From NCBI GenBank assembly GCA_031835245.1, contig JAVKOQ010000027.1, positions 55,001 through 119,000 on the forward strand: a stretch of 64,000 nucleotides of DNA, read 5' to 3'. The position numbers and the translations under genes were made by a program. Below are positions 55,222 to 64,000 of the stretch, one piece after another (within the stretch, counting starts at the first letter, position 1; each line of letters begins with the position of its first letter). This DNA comes from Balamuthia mandrillaris (Eukaryota; Discosea; Longamoebia; Balamuthiidae). Below the pieces are notes generated by a model, which worked only from the letters and a program-made list of their open reading frames with translations, ran no database searches and had not been told where the DNA came from.

Positions 55222-58200
55222 AAAAAAAAAAGATTGCTTATTCCTGTCAACAGTGCTATCCATTCTTCTTCATCTTCTTCATCCTCTGCAGCTGCCCCCT
55301 CTTCCTCATCATCCTCTTCATCTTCTTCAGCTCAAACCAAACCAAAAAACGTAGAAACAATCCAGAAACAAACCAACCAAACAGAGGGGGAGGATGGTGA
55401 TGACGCAGAGGATGATGACGATGATGAAGGCAACGCACAAATAGTTCAAAAGAAGGGCGAAGGACGGGGTGGAAGAGCGAAGGGTGAGGCGGGGGAGATG
55501 ACGGGCGGTGGCGTATTGACCGCCCCTTATCACGACAAACTTGCGACCGTTTACGAATATCTCCAAAGCGGAGGTAACCTGCTCCGATTCTTCTGTCCTC
55601 TCTCCTCTCCCCCCTCTTCTTTCGTGGGCGGAGTGGAGGAGCCCGAGGAGCAGACAGGGAGAGAGGGCCCCGTGGGGGTTGACCTGGAGCGCATGTCCGT
55701 GCAACGCGACGAGGTCTGTTCTCCATTTTCTTTCTATTCGTCTCTCCATATTACGCTTACAACCACTTTATTTCATTGTGCTATATTAGATGGTGGTGGC
55801 GGCGAGTTTGCCCTTTGTGGTTGTTGGGAGAAGCTTGGAGTCTTTGGAGCGGGTGGAGGAGCACGTTAGACAAGCTGTGGCGCAGTTGCTTTGTAAACTA
55901 AAGTACTTTTCTATTTTCTCTTTCTCCTCCTTCTCCTTCTCCTTCTCCTTCTCCTTCTCCTTCTCCTTCTCCTTCTCCTTCTCCTTCTCCTTCTCCTTCT
56001 CCTTCTCCTTCTCCTTCTCCTTCTCCTTCTCCTTCTCCTTCTCCTTCTCCTTCTCCTTCTCCCTTCTCCTTCTCCTTCTCCTTCTCCTTCTCCTTCTCCT
56101 TCTCCTTCTCCTTCTCCTTCTCCTTCTCCTTCTCCTTCTCCTTCTCCTGTTTAACTGTTATTATGCAGAACGCCTTTTGTAGATCTATTATTTATTGAGT
56201 TGGAATGGGTGGAACACATTGTAAAGAAAGTGGAGGAAGGAGCGAACAGGCAACGGCAATCGAGCTTGGCCATCACCGCCTTGATGAAGGCTTTGGACCA
56301 AGTTGTTCAGTCTGGAAGTGGTAATGAGAACTTCTTGCTTTTCTTTCTTAATTTTTCTTGGGACTCACATATTTCTGATAGCACGCAATATCGGCGTTAC
56401 AGAATGGCCTTCTTGGATTGTTGCTCAAGCGAATACTATTGCAGAGTTAAACGGATGGAGGTAGACTTTTCTTACAGTTCTTTTCTTCTTTCTTTTCTTC
56501 TTTTTTTTTTCTCTTGCTGCTTTCTTTTCTTCTTACTTCTTTCTTCTTTCTTCTTTCTTCTTTCTTCCTAATTTTTTTTATTGCAAGTCTGTTTGTTGCA
56601 TACGAACAAGTGAATGAACGTATTTCTGAGGAAGTAACCTCTATGTGCGAACATTTTAATATTGGAGTACGCATTTATATTTATTTCTTCTCAAGGCTTT
56701 TCTTTTTTAACAAATTTGCTACTAACCTCTGTTTTTGAAACCCAAAAGATCATTCAACACCACTCGAACAACATAGCAAAACATACAACACAATTGACGA
56801 GCATCCTTGTGAACGATGCCAATCATTATTTGCTGGAGCAGCGAATAACAGCTTCTTCTCCAGTTCCGCCCCTTACTATCTCTAACGCATGCGAAAAACG
56901 CGAAGATGAAGAAGAAGAAGAAGCGGAACGAGAGGAAGCAAAGCATTATGAAAGAGACAGAAAAACAAAAGCGGGAACAAAGCTGCCACGAACGCCGCGA
57001 AAAACGGGTGGGCTATCCAAACAAATTGCTAGAATACGCGCCCAACAACAATCTAGAGTGTTGCCTATAGGTGACTTTACATCTCTCTTTCTTTGGCTTC
57101 TCTTTTTTGTTGATTTTAATGATGTTCCAGCAGAAGCAAGCACTTTAGAGGAAGAACTGTTCAAAATGTTAGTGTTTCATCAAAAAGCCCTTTCTCGCTA
57201 TGTTAGGTTTGTCCTCTCTCCGGAACACAGCTACGATGACATCTTTCAAAAAACCACTCAACTAGTCAGCGAGTTATTGCATCTTGAAGACGAGAGCATG
57301 TCTGGCTTTTGTTGCATTCAAGAATGGAATCCTCACACCAAAGAACTGATCACTCGTGCAGAGAGCAATCGTACCTCAATCTCTCCTTCTTCATCTCCTT
57401 CCTCGTCTTCTCGTTTGCCTTCTACTCTTTCATCTCTTTACTCTCTTCAACGGAGATATTCTTTGCCAGAACAAACCATCATCGACCGACTTAACCCTCG
57501 GAACAGCCGGTTTTACGCCTCCTCCTCTTCGTTACCATCTCCTCGACCAAAAATGAACAACAAAAGCAACAAAAACGTATCGCGTCGTACATGTTTCTTC
57601 GACTTTACAAAGAAAAAACGAAACGCAAACGATCCAAACAAAAATAGCAATACCATTCCCTTATCTTCATTTTGGAAACGCATTTACGATTCGGTTCGTG
57701 AACGATATCACAACGAAGTTTCTTATGGTTTTGCTTTTCTGTTGGGACGCGCCAATACTCCAACAAGAACTACAAGTGCATCAGAAAACGAAGCTGAAAA
57801 GGGAAAAGGTTTTGACTATAGCCCGCGAGGAGAACATCCCAAGTTCTGTGGTGAGAATGAAGCTTTTGGAGTGCTGCACGTGTTCTACAATAGTTTGCAT
57901 CGCTTTGGACCTTCAGAAAAGTCTTTGGTGTCATGCATTGCCGATCTTCTTACACGTATGTTATGCTTTTTCTTTATTTGTTCTTTCGTCTTCTCATTCT
58001 CTGCTTGTTTAAATTCCTTCAGAGGCGATACAACAAAAGAAAATGAATGCCGCACTTTGGGAAAGCAATCGCCGGTTTCAAGTGATGGCTGACACTGCTC
58101 CTGTTCTCTTGTGTATGTTTATCATTCCACGTCCTGCATTCTTTGTGCTCCACTCTGTATTTATTACATTAGCTTACACTTGCTCCTTTCCTTTTCTTTT

Positions 58201-61037
58201 TTAAAGGGATGAGTGGTGAAGATGGTTTAACCAACTTCTTCAACAAGCGCTGGTTAGAATTTACTGGCAGGACAATGGAAGAAGAAGTAGGACGCGGATG
58301 GACAGAAGGTGTTCATCCAGATGATTATCCATATTGTATGAATGTCCTTCTGTCCCACTTTAACGCTCGTAAACCGTTTCAAATGGAGTATCGATTGCGT
58401 CATCATAGCGGAGAATATCGGTTTGTTTTCTTTATGATCTATTTTGAAAAATGTGCTGTTTCTGGTCTAATGGCCTGTGATGAAAAAATAGGTGGATTTA
58501 TGACATAGGAACACCTCGTTTTGGGCACAAAGGAGAGTTTCAAGGATTTATAGGATCATGCGTTGATATCATGGAGAGAAAACATGCGGAGGCGTTGGCT
58601 TTGGAGGCAAAACAATTCGAGACTGCCAGCAAAGCAAAGTCCTTGTTTGTTTCTTTCTTGAGTCACGAAACTAGGGTATGTTCTTCTTCCTTATTTCTTC
58701 TTTCATTCATTCGTTCCTTTCTGATATTTTCTCTTTGGTTCTTCGTTGTCGTTGTTGTTGTTTTTTTTTTTTTCAATAATTGCAGAACCCTTTAAATGCG
58801 GTAATCGGAAGTAACCAGCTTTTGCTGGAAACCAATCTTTCAAGAGAGCAACGGCTTTATGCCAAAAACATTGAAACAGCAACGGAGTTGCTTCTCGATT
58901 TGATCAGTGATGTTCTTGGTATTATTTTCTCTCTCGTTTCCTCTTCTCATTTCTCTTCGTCTTTCTTTAGTTTCGTCATTCTTATCTTTTTCAATTCCAA
59001 AGACTTGAGCAAGATAGAAGCGAACAAGGTAGAGTTGGAAGATATTGAGTTTGATCTTCGTGATGTGGTAGAGACCGCAGTTGAACTTATGACCTTTGGC
59101 GTTCCTCCTGTTGTTTTAGGTCTGTTATTTTTATGTTATTTTTTTGTTTAGTTTTTCAATGTTGTTAACTATTGTGGTTTTGTTTGTCGTGTTATGTAGG
59201 AAGGAAACCCGGACGACAGAAAACAAACGTAGACGGTCATCCAAAGGTCGAAATAGCCTCTTTTATCTCTCCCAACGTTCCTTTCTTGCTTCGTGGTGAT
59301 CCTACTCGTATTCGACAAATGTAAAACCTTCCTCCGGTTTCTTTGTTCATTCTCTTGCTTTCTTTTTTTCTGTTCGTTCATTAATACTCTTTATTTCTTC
59401 AGCATTATCAACTTTCTTTCCAACGCGAGAAAGTTCACTTCCGATGGATATGTCCTTCTTAGCGTTACTCTCCTTGAAGAGAGTAGTTCCTCCGCCAAAC
59501 TTCGCGTCAACTGTCAAGACACCGGCATAGGTGTTCTTCCTGAGGATGAACATCTCTTGTTTCGTCTTTTCAGCCAGGTGGAAGGAGCTACAACAAGAAG
59601 AAAGTTTGGGGGTACAGGATTAGGACTCTATCTCAGCAAACAGCTTGTAAAGCTGATGGGAGGAAGGATTGGCTTCGAGTCAAGTGCTGGTAAAGGAGCT
59701 AACTTTTGGTTCGAAGTGGAACTGACGAAAGCGTCTTCTGCACCTTCTCTTTCCGCCCCTGCTCTACCCTCGTCATCGTTATCTTATCCTCTTTCTTCAT
59801 CTCCATCAACCATATCTTCTTCTTCTATTTCTTCATCATCTTCTGCTTTATCTGAAGCAGAAAATGAAGAAGATAAAGAGGAGAAAAACGAAGGAAGGAA
59901 GTGGAGAGTATTAGTGGTGGAATCACTGGACGTCGTTAGGCGTGTATGTCAAGACTATCTCAACAGCGTTCCTGACATCGAATGCTTCTCAGCTCATCCC
60001 AGTCAAGTTCGTGAAACAGGCCTTTCTTCGTTCTTCCTTTCTACAAACAACATAAACGAAGAAAAAGAACAAAATAGCAGAGAAACGATGATTGATGTTT
60101 GTTTGTTGCGAAGCGACTGTTTTGACGTTGCTGCTCAAGTCAAACAAACGGATCCAGAACTCTACGAAGAGATATGTTGGGTTGGTTTAGCTCACGAACT
60201 CGAGCTTCATCAACTTTTTCCGCCTCATTCCCCGTCACCTCAAACCGAAACTGCATTCTCAACGTTAGAACGAAGAGAGAATCTTTACAGTTGTTGCGCT
60301 TCGTTTGTTGTAAAACCAGTGAAAATGCAACCTCTTATCGAAACGGTACGAGGGGCAGCGATCATGCATCAACTACGAAAAAAGAAGCTACAGCATGAAA
60401 AAGACATGGCAGAAAGTGAACTCGCCTCATCTACAATTGAACTGGAAGATGAAGCAGAGAACAGACCAGATGAAGAGGAAGAAGAGGAAGAAGAACATAT
60501 CGAACGAAAAGTGGACGCGAAAACGATATTGTTGGTGGAAGATAATAGTTTAAACCAACGAGTACTTTGTAGGATCATAGAGAAAGCTGGCCATTCCTGT
60601 GAGATAGCTGGTGATGGCGTTGAAGCTCTGATTGCTGTCGAAAAGAAAGAGTATGATCTTATATTCATGGATTTGTTGGTACGTGCTTCAGTCTCTCTTC
60701 CTCTTGTTCGTGTTACTTTTATTAACTTAAAAACTTCTTTCCTAGATGCCAAAGATGGATGGCTTTACTGCTGCCGTGAAGATAAGAGAGAGGGAACGAA
60801 AATATAAGCCAGCTGGTTGCCGCGTTCCTATCATTGCTCTCACTGGAAACGTTTTGGTATGTTTGTGCTCTCTAGCTCTGTTTGCAATCTTAGACCTGAC
60901 CTCTCCTTTTTTTTTCCCCCCACATTGCAGTTGGAAGATATGAACAAATGTCTCCAATGCGGAATGGACGGCTTTCTTACAAAGGTTTCTATTTCTCCAT
61001 CTCCTGGTCTTATGTTCAATTTTTTTTGTTTGCTCAC

Positions 61038-61073
<36 letters not shown>

Positions 61074-61142
61074 AAGCCGATAAAAAGAGAGGCAATAGTG
61101 AGCAGCATTCAAAGGTGGTGCTACAATGAGGCTTCTCAATAA
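54967..61142 (+). CDS. Hybrid sensor histidine kinase (GAF-PAS-HisKA-HATPase-receiver-receiver)
   Basis: Eighteen exons: 54967-55088, 55233-55713, 55790-55902, 56169-56320, 56382-56460, 56588-56666, 56749-57070, 57131-57955, 58023-58112, 58207-58420, 58492-58675, 58786-58918, 59003-59119, 59200-59320, 59403-60678, 60746-60856, 60931-60984 and 61077-61142. They sum to 4539 nt (1512 residues). An N-terminal helical region of unknown type is followed by a GAF-like domain. A PAS domain comes next (FQVMADTAPVLLWMSGEDGL, FFNKRWLEFTGR). Then come H884 in SHETRNPLNAVIG, the N-box NFLSNARKFT, DTGIGV (D1050) and GGTGLGLYLSKQL. A first receiver-like domain looks degenerate. The C-terminal receiver is intact (LLVEDNSLNQRV, D1434 in FMDLLMPKMDG, K1491). 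It should autophosphorylate and pass phosphate to a histidine phosphotransfer protein. Exon 1 is the least certain, resting on donor and acceptor phase only. Confidence 0.9.
55918..56148 (+). repeat. (TTCTCC)n hexanucleotide microsatellite in intron
   Basis: About 225 bp of nearly perfect CTTCTC units on the sense strand in histidine kinase intron 3 (55903-56168). Confidence 0.97.
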
Positions 61143-61226
61143 TACAGTAAAAAATATTTAAAAACAAGGGTTTGCCATAACTACTCCCTTTGAAATGTTA
61201 AAAAAAAAAAAAGAAAGAGTTGCGTA

Positions 61227-61496
61227 TCAGTAAGATATGCTCACACAAACGTCGCTGGTGAAGTCGAACTCCTGCCCAGTCTCGACCTTTCTCGAATTGG
61301 CGGGAGCATCGCCAATGTAAACAGCCATAACGGCACGGAGAGGACGCTGTAACTTCTGAGCGGTGTGTGCGTTTATGGCATCAACGCTGATCTTGTTCGT
61401 TTGGTCACCGTCGCACATCCTCCATGTGCTATGGTGATAGTAGAGTTGTGAGATCCCCGGCTGGGTGCCACCGCCAGCGGGAGACAGCTTCCACAC
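61227..61496 (-). other. Unassigned open frame
   Basis: A minus-strand frame of about 89 codons ends at 61227 (...GQEFDFTSDVCVSISY). No convincing upstream ATG or splice acceptor was found. A TATATATAAAA stretch lies about 40 bp upstream. Composition is not low complexity, so it may be a last exon or a decayed gene. I do not recognise a family. Confidence 0.25.
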
Positions 61497-61699
61497 ATGC
61501 AGGTTAAAGGTTTTAAGGGGTCTTGTATCATTTTATATATATTTGGAACATAACAAATGGTTAGTTAACGTTTGATGGGGTTGTTTTTGTTGGCGTGGGC
61601 CCACTTACTCCTGTGGTTGGCCAGGTCCTCGCTTTCCGATAAGAACCAAAAACACCAACTCTAACGTGATAGGAGATTGCTAATTTCTCAAGTTTAGTA
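61497..61699. other. Intergenic between unassigned frame and decayed SOD-like copy
   Basis: Nothing recognised apart from the TATA-like stretch near 61535-61545. Confidence 0.3.
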
Positions 61700-61950
61700 G
61701 GGGTAGAGAGGAGCAGGCAGAGCTGCCATCCTCACCATCCTAAAACTCGTTTTCCTCCTCTGCAGTGTCCATTGTTCTCCTTGTTGAGTCCCGCATGTCA
61801 AGGCGTGAAGGTGGGCGACGCGATGTTGATGTGCTCCTCCTTCTTTCTGGGGGTCGGTGACGACGCGATGAGAAGCAGACACTGACCCGTCCTTTCTCGA
61901 AACGCCCAATGCTTATGCGCAATAATGTTATACGCAACGAGTGCACTGCA
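61700..61950 (-). pseudogene. Decayed third copy of the SOD-like tandem gene
   Basis: The minus strand keeps RVAHLHALTC, matching LVAHLHALPC of the intact gene. In a shifted frame it also keeps TAEEENEF (versus TAEEDNEF) and the end DGEDGSSA equivalents. Internal deletion and at least one frameshift are apparent. Same strand and order as the two intact copies. Confidence 0.7.
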
Positions 61951-62110
61951 AAACAACAGGAAACCGAGGTGGTTTCTGCTCACTGGACCATAACCAGATT
62001 GACTCACCAACCTTGTCCGCCTTTGGTTGAAAGAATACTGGCCATCCCCTCAAGCTTTGGGTATTCTCAAACATTGTTTTGTAAGGCCTTCAAATTGGAA
62101 CTTTTTAAGT

Positions 62111-62818
62111 TTAAAAGAAGGAGAAAAGGGAGAGGGAGGAGGCAGAGCTGCCATCCTCACCGTCGTTCGAGGCGCTGCCGTCTTCCGCGCTGTCCTCGGA
62201 GGAGCTCCCGTCCTCTCCGTCCTCAGAAGCGCCATCCACACCCACTTCCGTCCAAACCAGGTTGCAGCACAACATTTTAGGGCTTTCATCGTGGATGACG
62301 AAAGAGGGGGCTTCGGTCTTGGGGTCCGCAGGGGCATAGCGCTCAGTGCCCATGGCGGAGGTGTAGTTCTGAGGGCCAGCCACAAAGTTCTGCAACCAGA
62401 ACTCGTTGTCCTCCTCGGCGGTGGGGATGGAGGTGTTGAACTTCCAGTGTCCTCCTCCTTGCGTGTCCTCGCAGGGCAATGCGTGAAGGTGTGCCACCAA
62501 GTCTCCTGCCATTTGTCTTTTGAGGATGTAGCCGAATGCGGCGGTGATCCTGCCGCAGGAGACGACCTCTCCCTCGGTGCTCTCCCAAATGCCAAGGAAG
62601 GCAGCCCCGCTGTCAAATTCGATCCAGTTCTCAAAGGTAGTCCAGTTGGACTCGCATTGCGCCACCCACTTGAGGTTGTAGGTGTCCGCCTTCAACTCCT
62701 CGTCGATGTAATCCTGGCACTGAGCCTGGAAGGTCTCGGCATCCTGGGCAAAGGCCGCGGAGGCCAAGAGCAACAACGCGGCCACCACAAGAGAGAGCGA
62801 GAGTTTGGTTAAAGCCAT
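62111..62818 (-). CDS. Secreted Cu-only-superoxide-dismutase-like protein, copy 1
   Basis: Intronless, 235 residues. A clear signal peptide (LSLVVAALLLLASAAFA, cleavage near 25) targets it for secretion. The central region has the Cu/Zn-SOD pattern: H110 and H112 in AHLHALPC (with C116 as the disulfide Cys), GGGHW with H124, and SFVIH with H176 followed by CCNLV (C184/C185). These match the four copper ligands and the conserved disulfide. The zinc-site His and Asp residues expected after GGHW are not seen, as in Cu-only SODs of fungi and oomycetes. The C-terminal 40 residues are repetitive EDGEDGSSSEDSA. N-terminal residues 26-85 are specific to the family. Enzyme activity is inferred. It belongs to a tandem array with the gene at 63424 and the decayed copy at 61700. 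Confidence 0.72.
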   Translation of the reverse strand: MALTKLSLSLVVAALLLLASAAFAQDAETFQAQCQDYIDEELKADTYNLKWVAQCESNWTTFENWIEFDSGAAFLGIWESTEGEVVSCGRITAAFGYILKRQMAGDLVAHLHALPCEDTQGGGHWKFNTSIPTAEEDNEFWLQNFVAGPQNYTSAMGTERYAPADPKTEAPSFVIHDESPKMLCCNLVWTEVGVDGASEDGEDGSSSEDSAEDGSASNDGEDGSSASSLSLFSFF

Positions 62819-63423
62819 TTCTTCGTGTGCGTAGGAAAACTGTTGGTGTGTTGTGTGTGCACCGGAAAGCAGAACAGCGCTGAAAAAATTGCCGGAAGAA
62901 ACGTTTATTGCCCCATAAAGTGATTATTTAATCACTGATTATTATTCGTCCAATGGTATTTCAAAAAAAAGAGTTAAAATGAATTAAAATTTTCCTTTTT
63001 ACTAATTCGAACCACCAATGGAAAATCAGAAGTAAATGTCGGGTCGACACGCCTCCTTCTTGGCTATGACGGTAACACCTGGCTGGAGGGTCGCAGTTGC
63101 GCGCACGTTCCCATGCATGCGAGCACCTCTTCCCGATACTGAAGAGCAAGCTTTTCTATTGTCTCTCCCAATGCAAAACATATCCACGCCCTTGCTATCG
63201 ACGCGCTTCGAGATGCAGCTGTTTAAATGGTGGTTTTGTGGACAATGACCACCCCCTGATTGAGCACAAGTCCCTCTTGGTTGACCATAACTTATCATTC
63301 CCCTCGAGCCAGTTATTCTCAACAACGCTAAACGACTCTCCGTTTCCTCATCCCCAACCTCCACAAAACTCACTGCAACTCTTTTTTTTCAGGAAAAAGA
63401 ACTTCCCCAAAGCGTATCTTGTT
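62819..63423. other. Intergenic between tandem SOD-like genes
   Basis: Upstream of copy 1 and downstream of copy 2. A minus-orientation partial copy of the dispersed repeat core (ATTGGTGGTTCGAA) lies at about 63003-63020, about 200 bp upstream of the copy 1 ATG. TGTCGGGTCGACAC lies at about 63037. The stretch 63276-63330 resembles 62020-62075, so the duplication unit includes 3' flank. Confidence 0.5.
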
Positions 63424-64000
63424 TCAGAAGAAGGAGAAAAGGGAGAGGGAGGAGGCAGAGCTGCCATCCTCACCATCGTTCGAGGCGCTGCCGTCTTCCG
63501 CGCTGTCCTCAGAGGAGCTCCCGTCCTCTCCGTCCTCAGAAGCGCCATCCACACCCACTTCCGTCCAAACCAGGTTGCAGCACAACCTCTTAGGGCTCGC
63601 TTCGTGGATGACGAAAGAGGGAGCTTCGGTCTTGGGGTCCGCAGGGGCATAGCGCTCAGTGCCCATGGCGGAGGTGTAGTTCTGAGGGCCCGCCACAAAG
63701 TTCTGCAACCAGAACTCGTTGTCCTCCTCGGCGGTGGGGATGGAGGTGTTGAACTTCCAGTGTCCTCCTCCTTGCGTGTCCTCGCAGGGCAATGCATGAA
63801 GGTGTGCCACCAAGTTCCCTGCCGTTTGTCTTTTGTCGATGTATTGGAACTCGGCGGTGATCCTGCCGCAGGAGACGACCTCTCCCTCGGTGCTCTCCCA
63901 AATGCCAAGGAAAGCAGCCCCGCTCTCAAAGACGACGAAGGACTCGAAAGCGGTCCAGTTGGACTCGCACTGAGCGACCCACTTGAGGTTGTAGGTGTCC
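63424..64000 (-). CDS. Secreted Cu-only-SOD-like protein, copy 2 (5' end beyond window)
   Basis: Open from the right edge to the stop at 63424, about 192 residues; the signal peptide and first 45 or so residues are outside. It is almost identical to copy 1 from AHLHALPC to the end. All four presumed copper-ligand histidines, the cysteines and the whole EDGEDGSS tail are retained. It differs mainly around ITAEFQYIDKRQTAGN (copy 1 ITAAFGYILKRQMAGD) and HEASPKRL (copy 1 HDESPKML). Near-identity of the 3' half, with more divergence upstream, suggests recent duplication or gene conversion. Confidence 0.72.
   Translation of the reverse strand, partial: DTYNLKWVAQCESNWTAFESFVVFESGAAFLGIWESTEGEVVSCGRITAEFQYIDKRQTAGNLVAHLHALPCEDTQGGGHWKFNTSIPTAEEDNEFWLQNFVAGPQNYTSAMGTERYAPADPKTEAPSFVIHEASPKRLCCNLVWTEVGVDGASEDGEDGSSSEDSAEDGSASNDGEDGSSASSLSLFSFF

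Noticed and set aside
1-64000. CRISPR arrays, insertion sequences, bacterial operons or riboswitches
   Set aside because: None seen. The tandem repeats are microsatellites and the genes are spliced nuclear genes.

Overview
This is a gene-dense window from a nuclear eukaryotic genome. Almost every gene has GT-AG introns. There is a 5S rRNA gene and a tRNA-Ile, and no operons. The 5S gene at 11191-11308 closely resembles the Acanthamoeba type as I remember it. Together with hybrid histidine kinases, TKL-type kinases, NGCPWD-type ankyrin-like repeats and very pyrimidine-rich introns, this points to a centramoebid amoeba, Acanthamoeba or Balamuthia-like. The genus is an inference. Exon models below were built by hand from splice signals and reading phase; for most genes the exon lengths sum exactly to whole codons.

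Layout. 1-5312 (-): a membrane-anchored bHLH protein with SREBP architecture, running off the left edge. 7035-10788 (+): a TKL/tyrosine-kinase-like kinase. 11191-11308 (-): 5S rRNA. 11865-14574 (+): an F-box protein with two SPRY-like modules and one apparent frame break. 14857-16653 (+): an F-box/ankyrin-like protein whose 3' end is antisense to a broken Sel1-repeat gene. 17673-19013 (-): an eEF1A-like protein with a degenerate G domain. 19055-19127 (+): tRNA-Ile(UAU). 19248-22785 (-): an SLC13/SAC1-type transporter with a TrkA-C-like insert. 23389-25094 (+): START domain. 25133-27260 (-): secreted PI-PLC. 27518-33697 (-): active myotubularin phosphatase with a C-terminal C2-like domain. 34081-36798 (+): U-box/ankyrin/zinc-knuckle protein. 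36919-38479 (-): degenerate rhodanese plus methyltransferase. 39028-40360 (+): Golgi-type glycosyltransferase. 40497-41527 (+): EF-hand sensor. 41641-44594 (-): PAN3. 45325-47636 (-): seipin. 47933-50395 (-): U-box/VWA/Hint protein. 50959-52455 (-): 6-phosphogluconate dehydrogenase. 52640-54960: transposon graveyard with Copia integrase remnants and a duplicated fragment of the next gene. 54967-61142 (+): large hybrid histidine kinase. 61700-64000 (-): tandem array of secreted Cu-only-SOD-like genes, with one decayed copy and one cut by the right edge.

Themes. Several genes concern lipids and phosphoinositides (SREBP-like factor, PI-PLC, myotubularin, START, seipin) or ubiquitin ligation (two F-box and two U-box proteins), but nothing shows they are co-regulated. 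Most introns contain pyrimidine microsatellites on the sense strand. A 102-bp repeat lies in two divergent promoter regions, with related sequence near two further genes. The most noteworthy items are the SREBP-like factor, the pseudo-GTPase eEF1A paralogue, the U-box/VWA/Hint fusion, the Cu-only-SOD-like tandem family and the dispersed promoter-proximal repeat.
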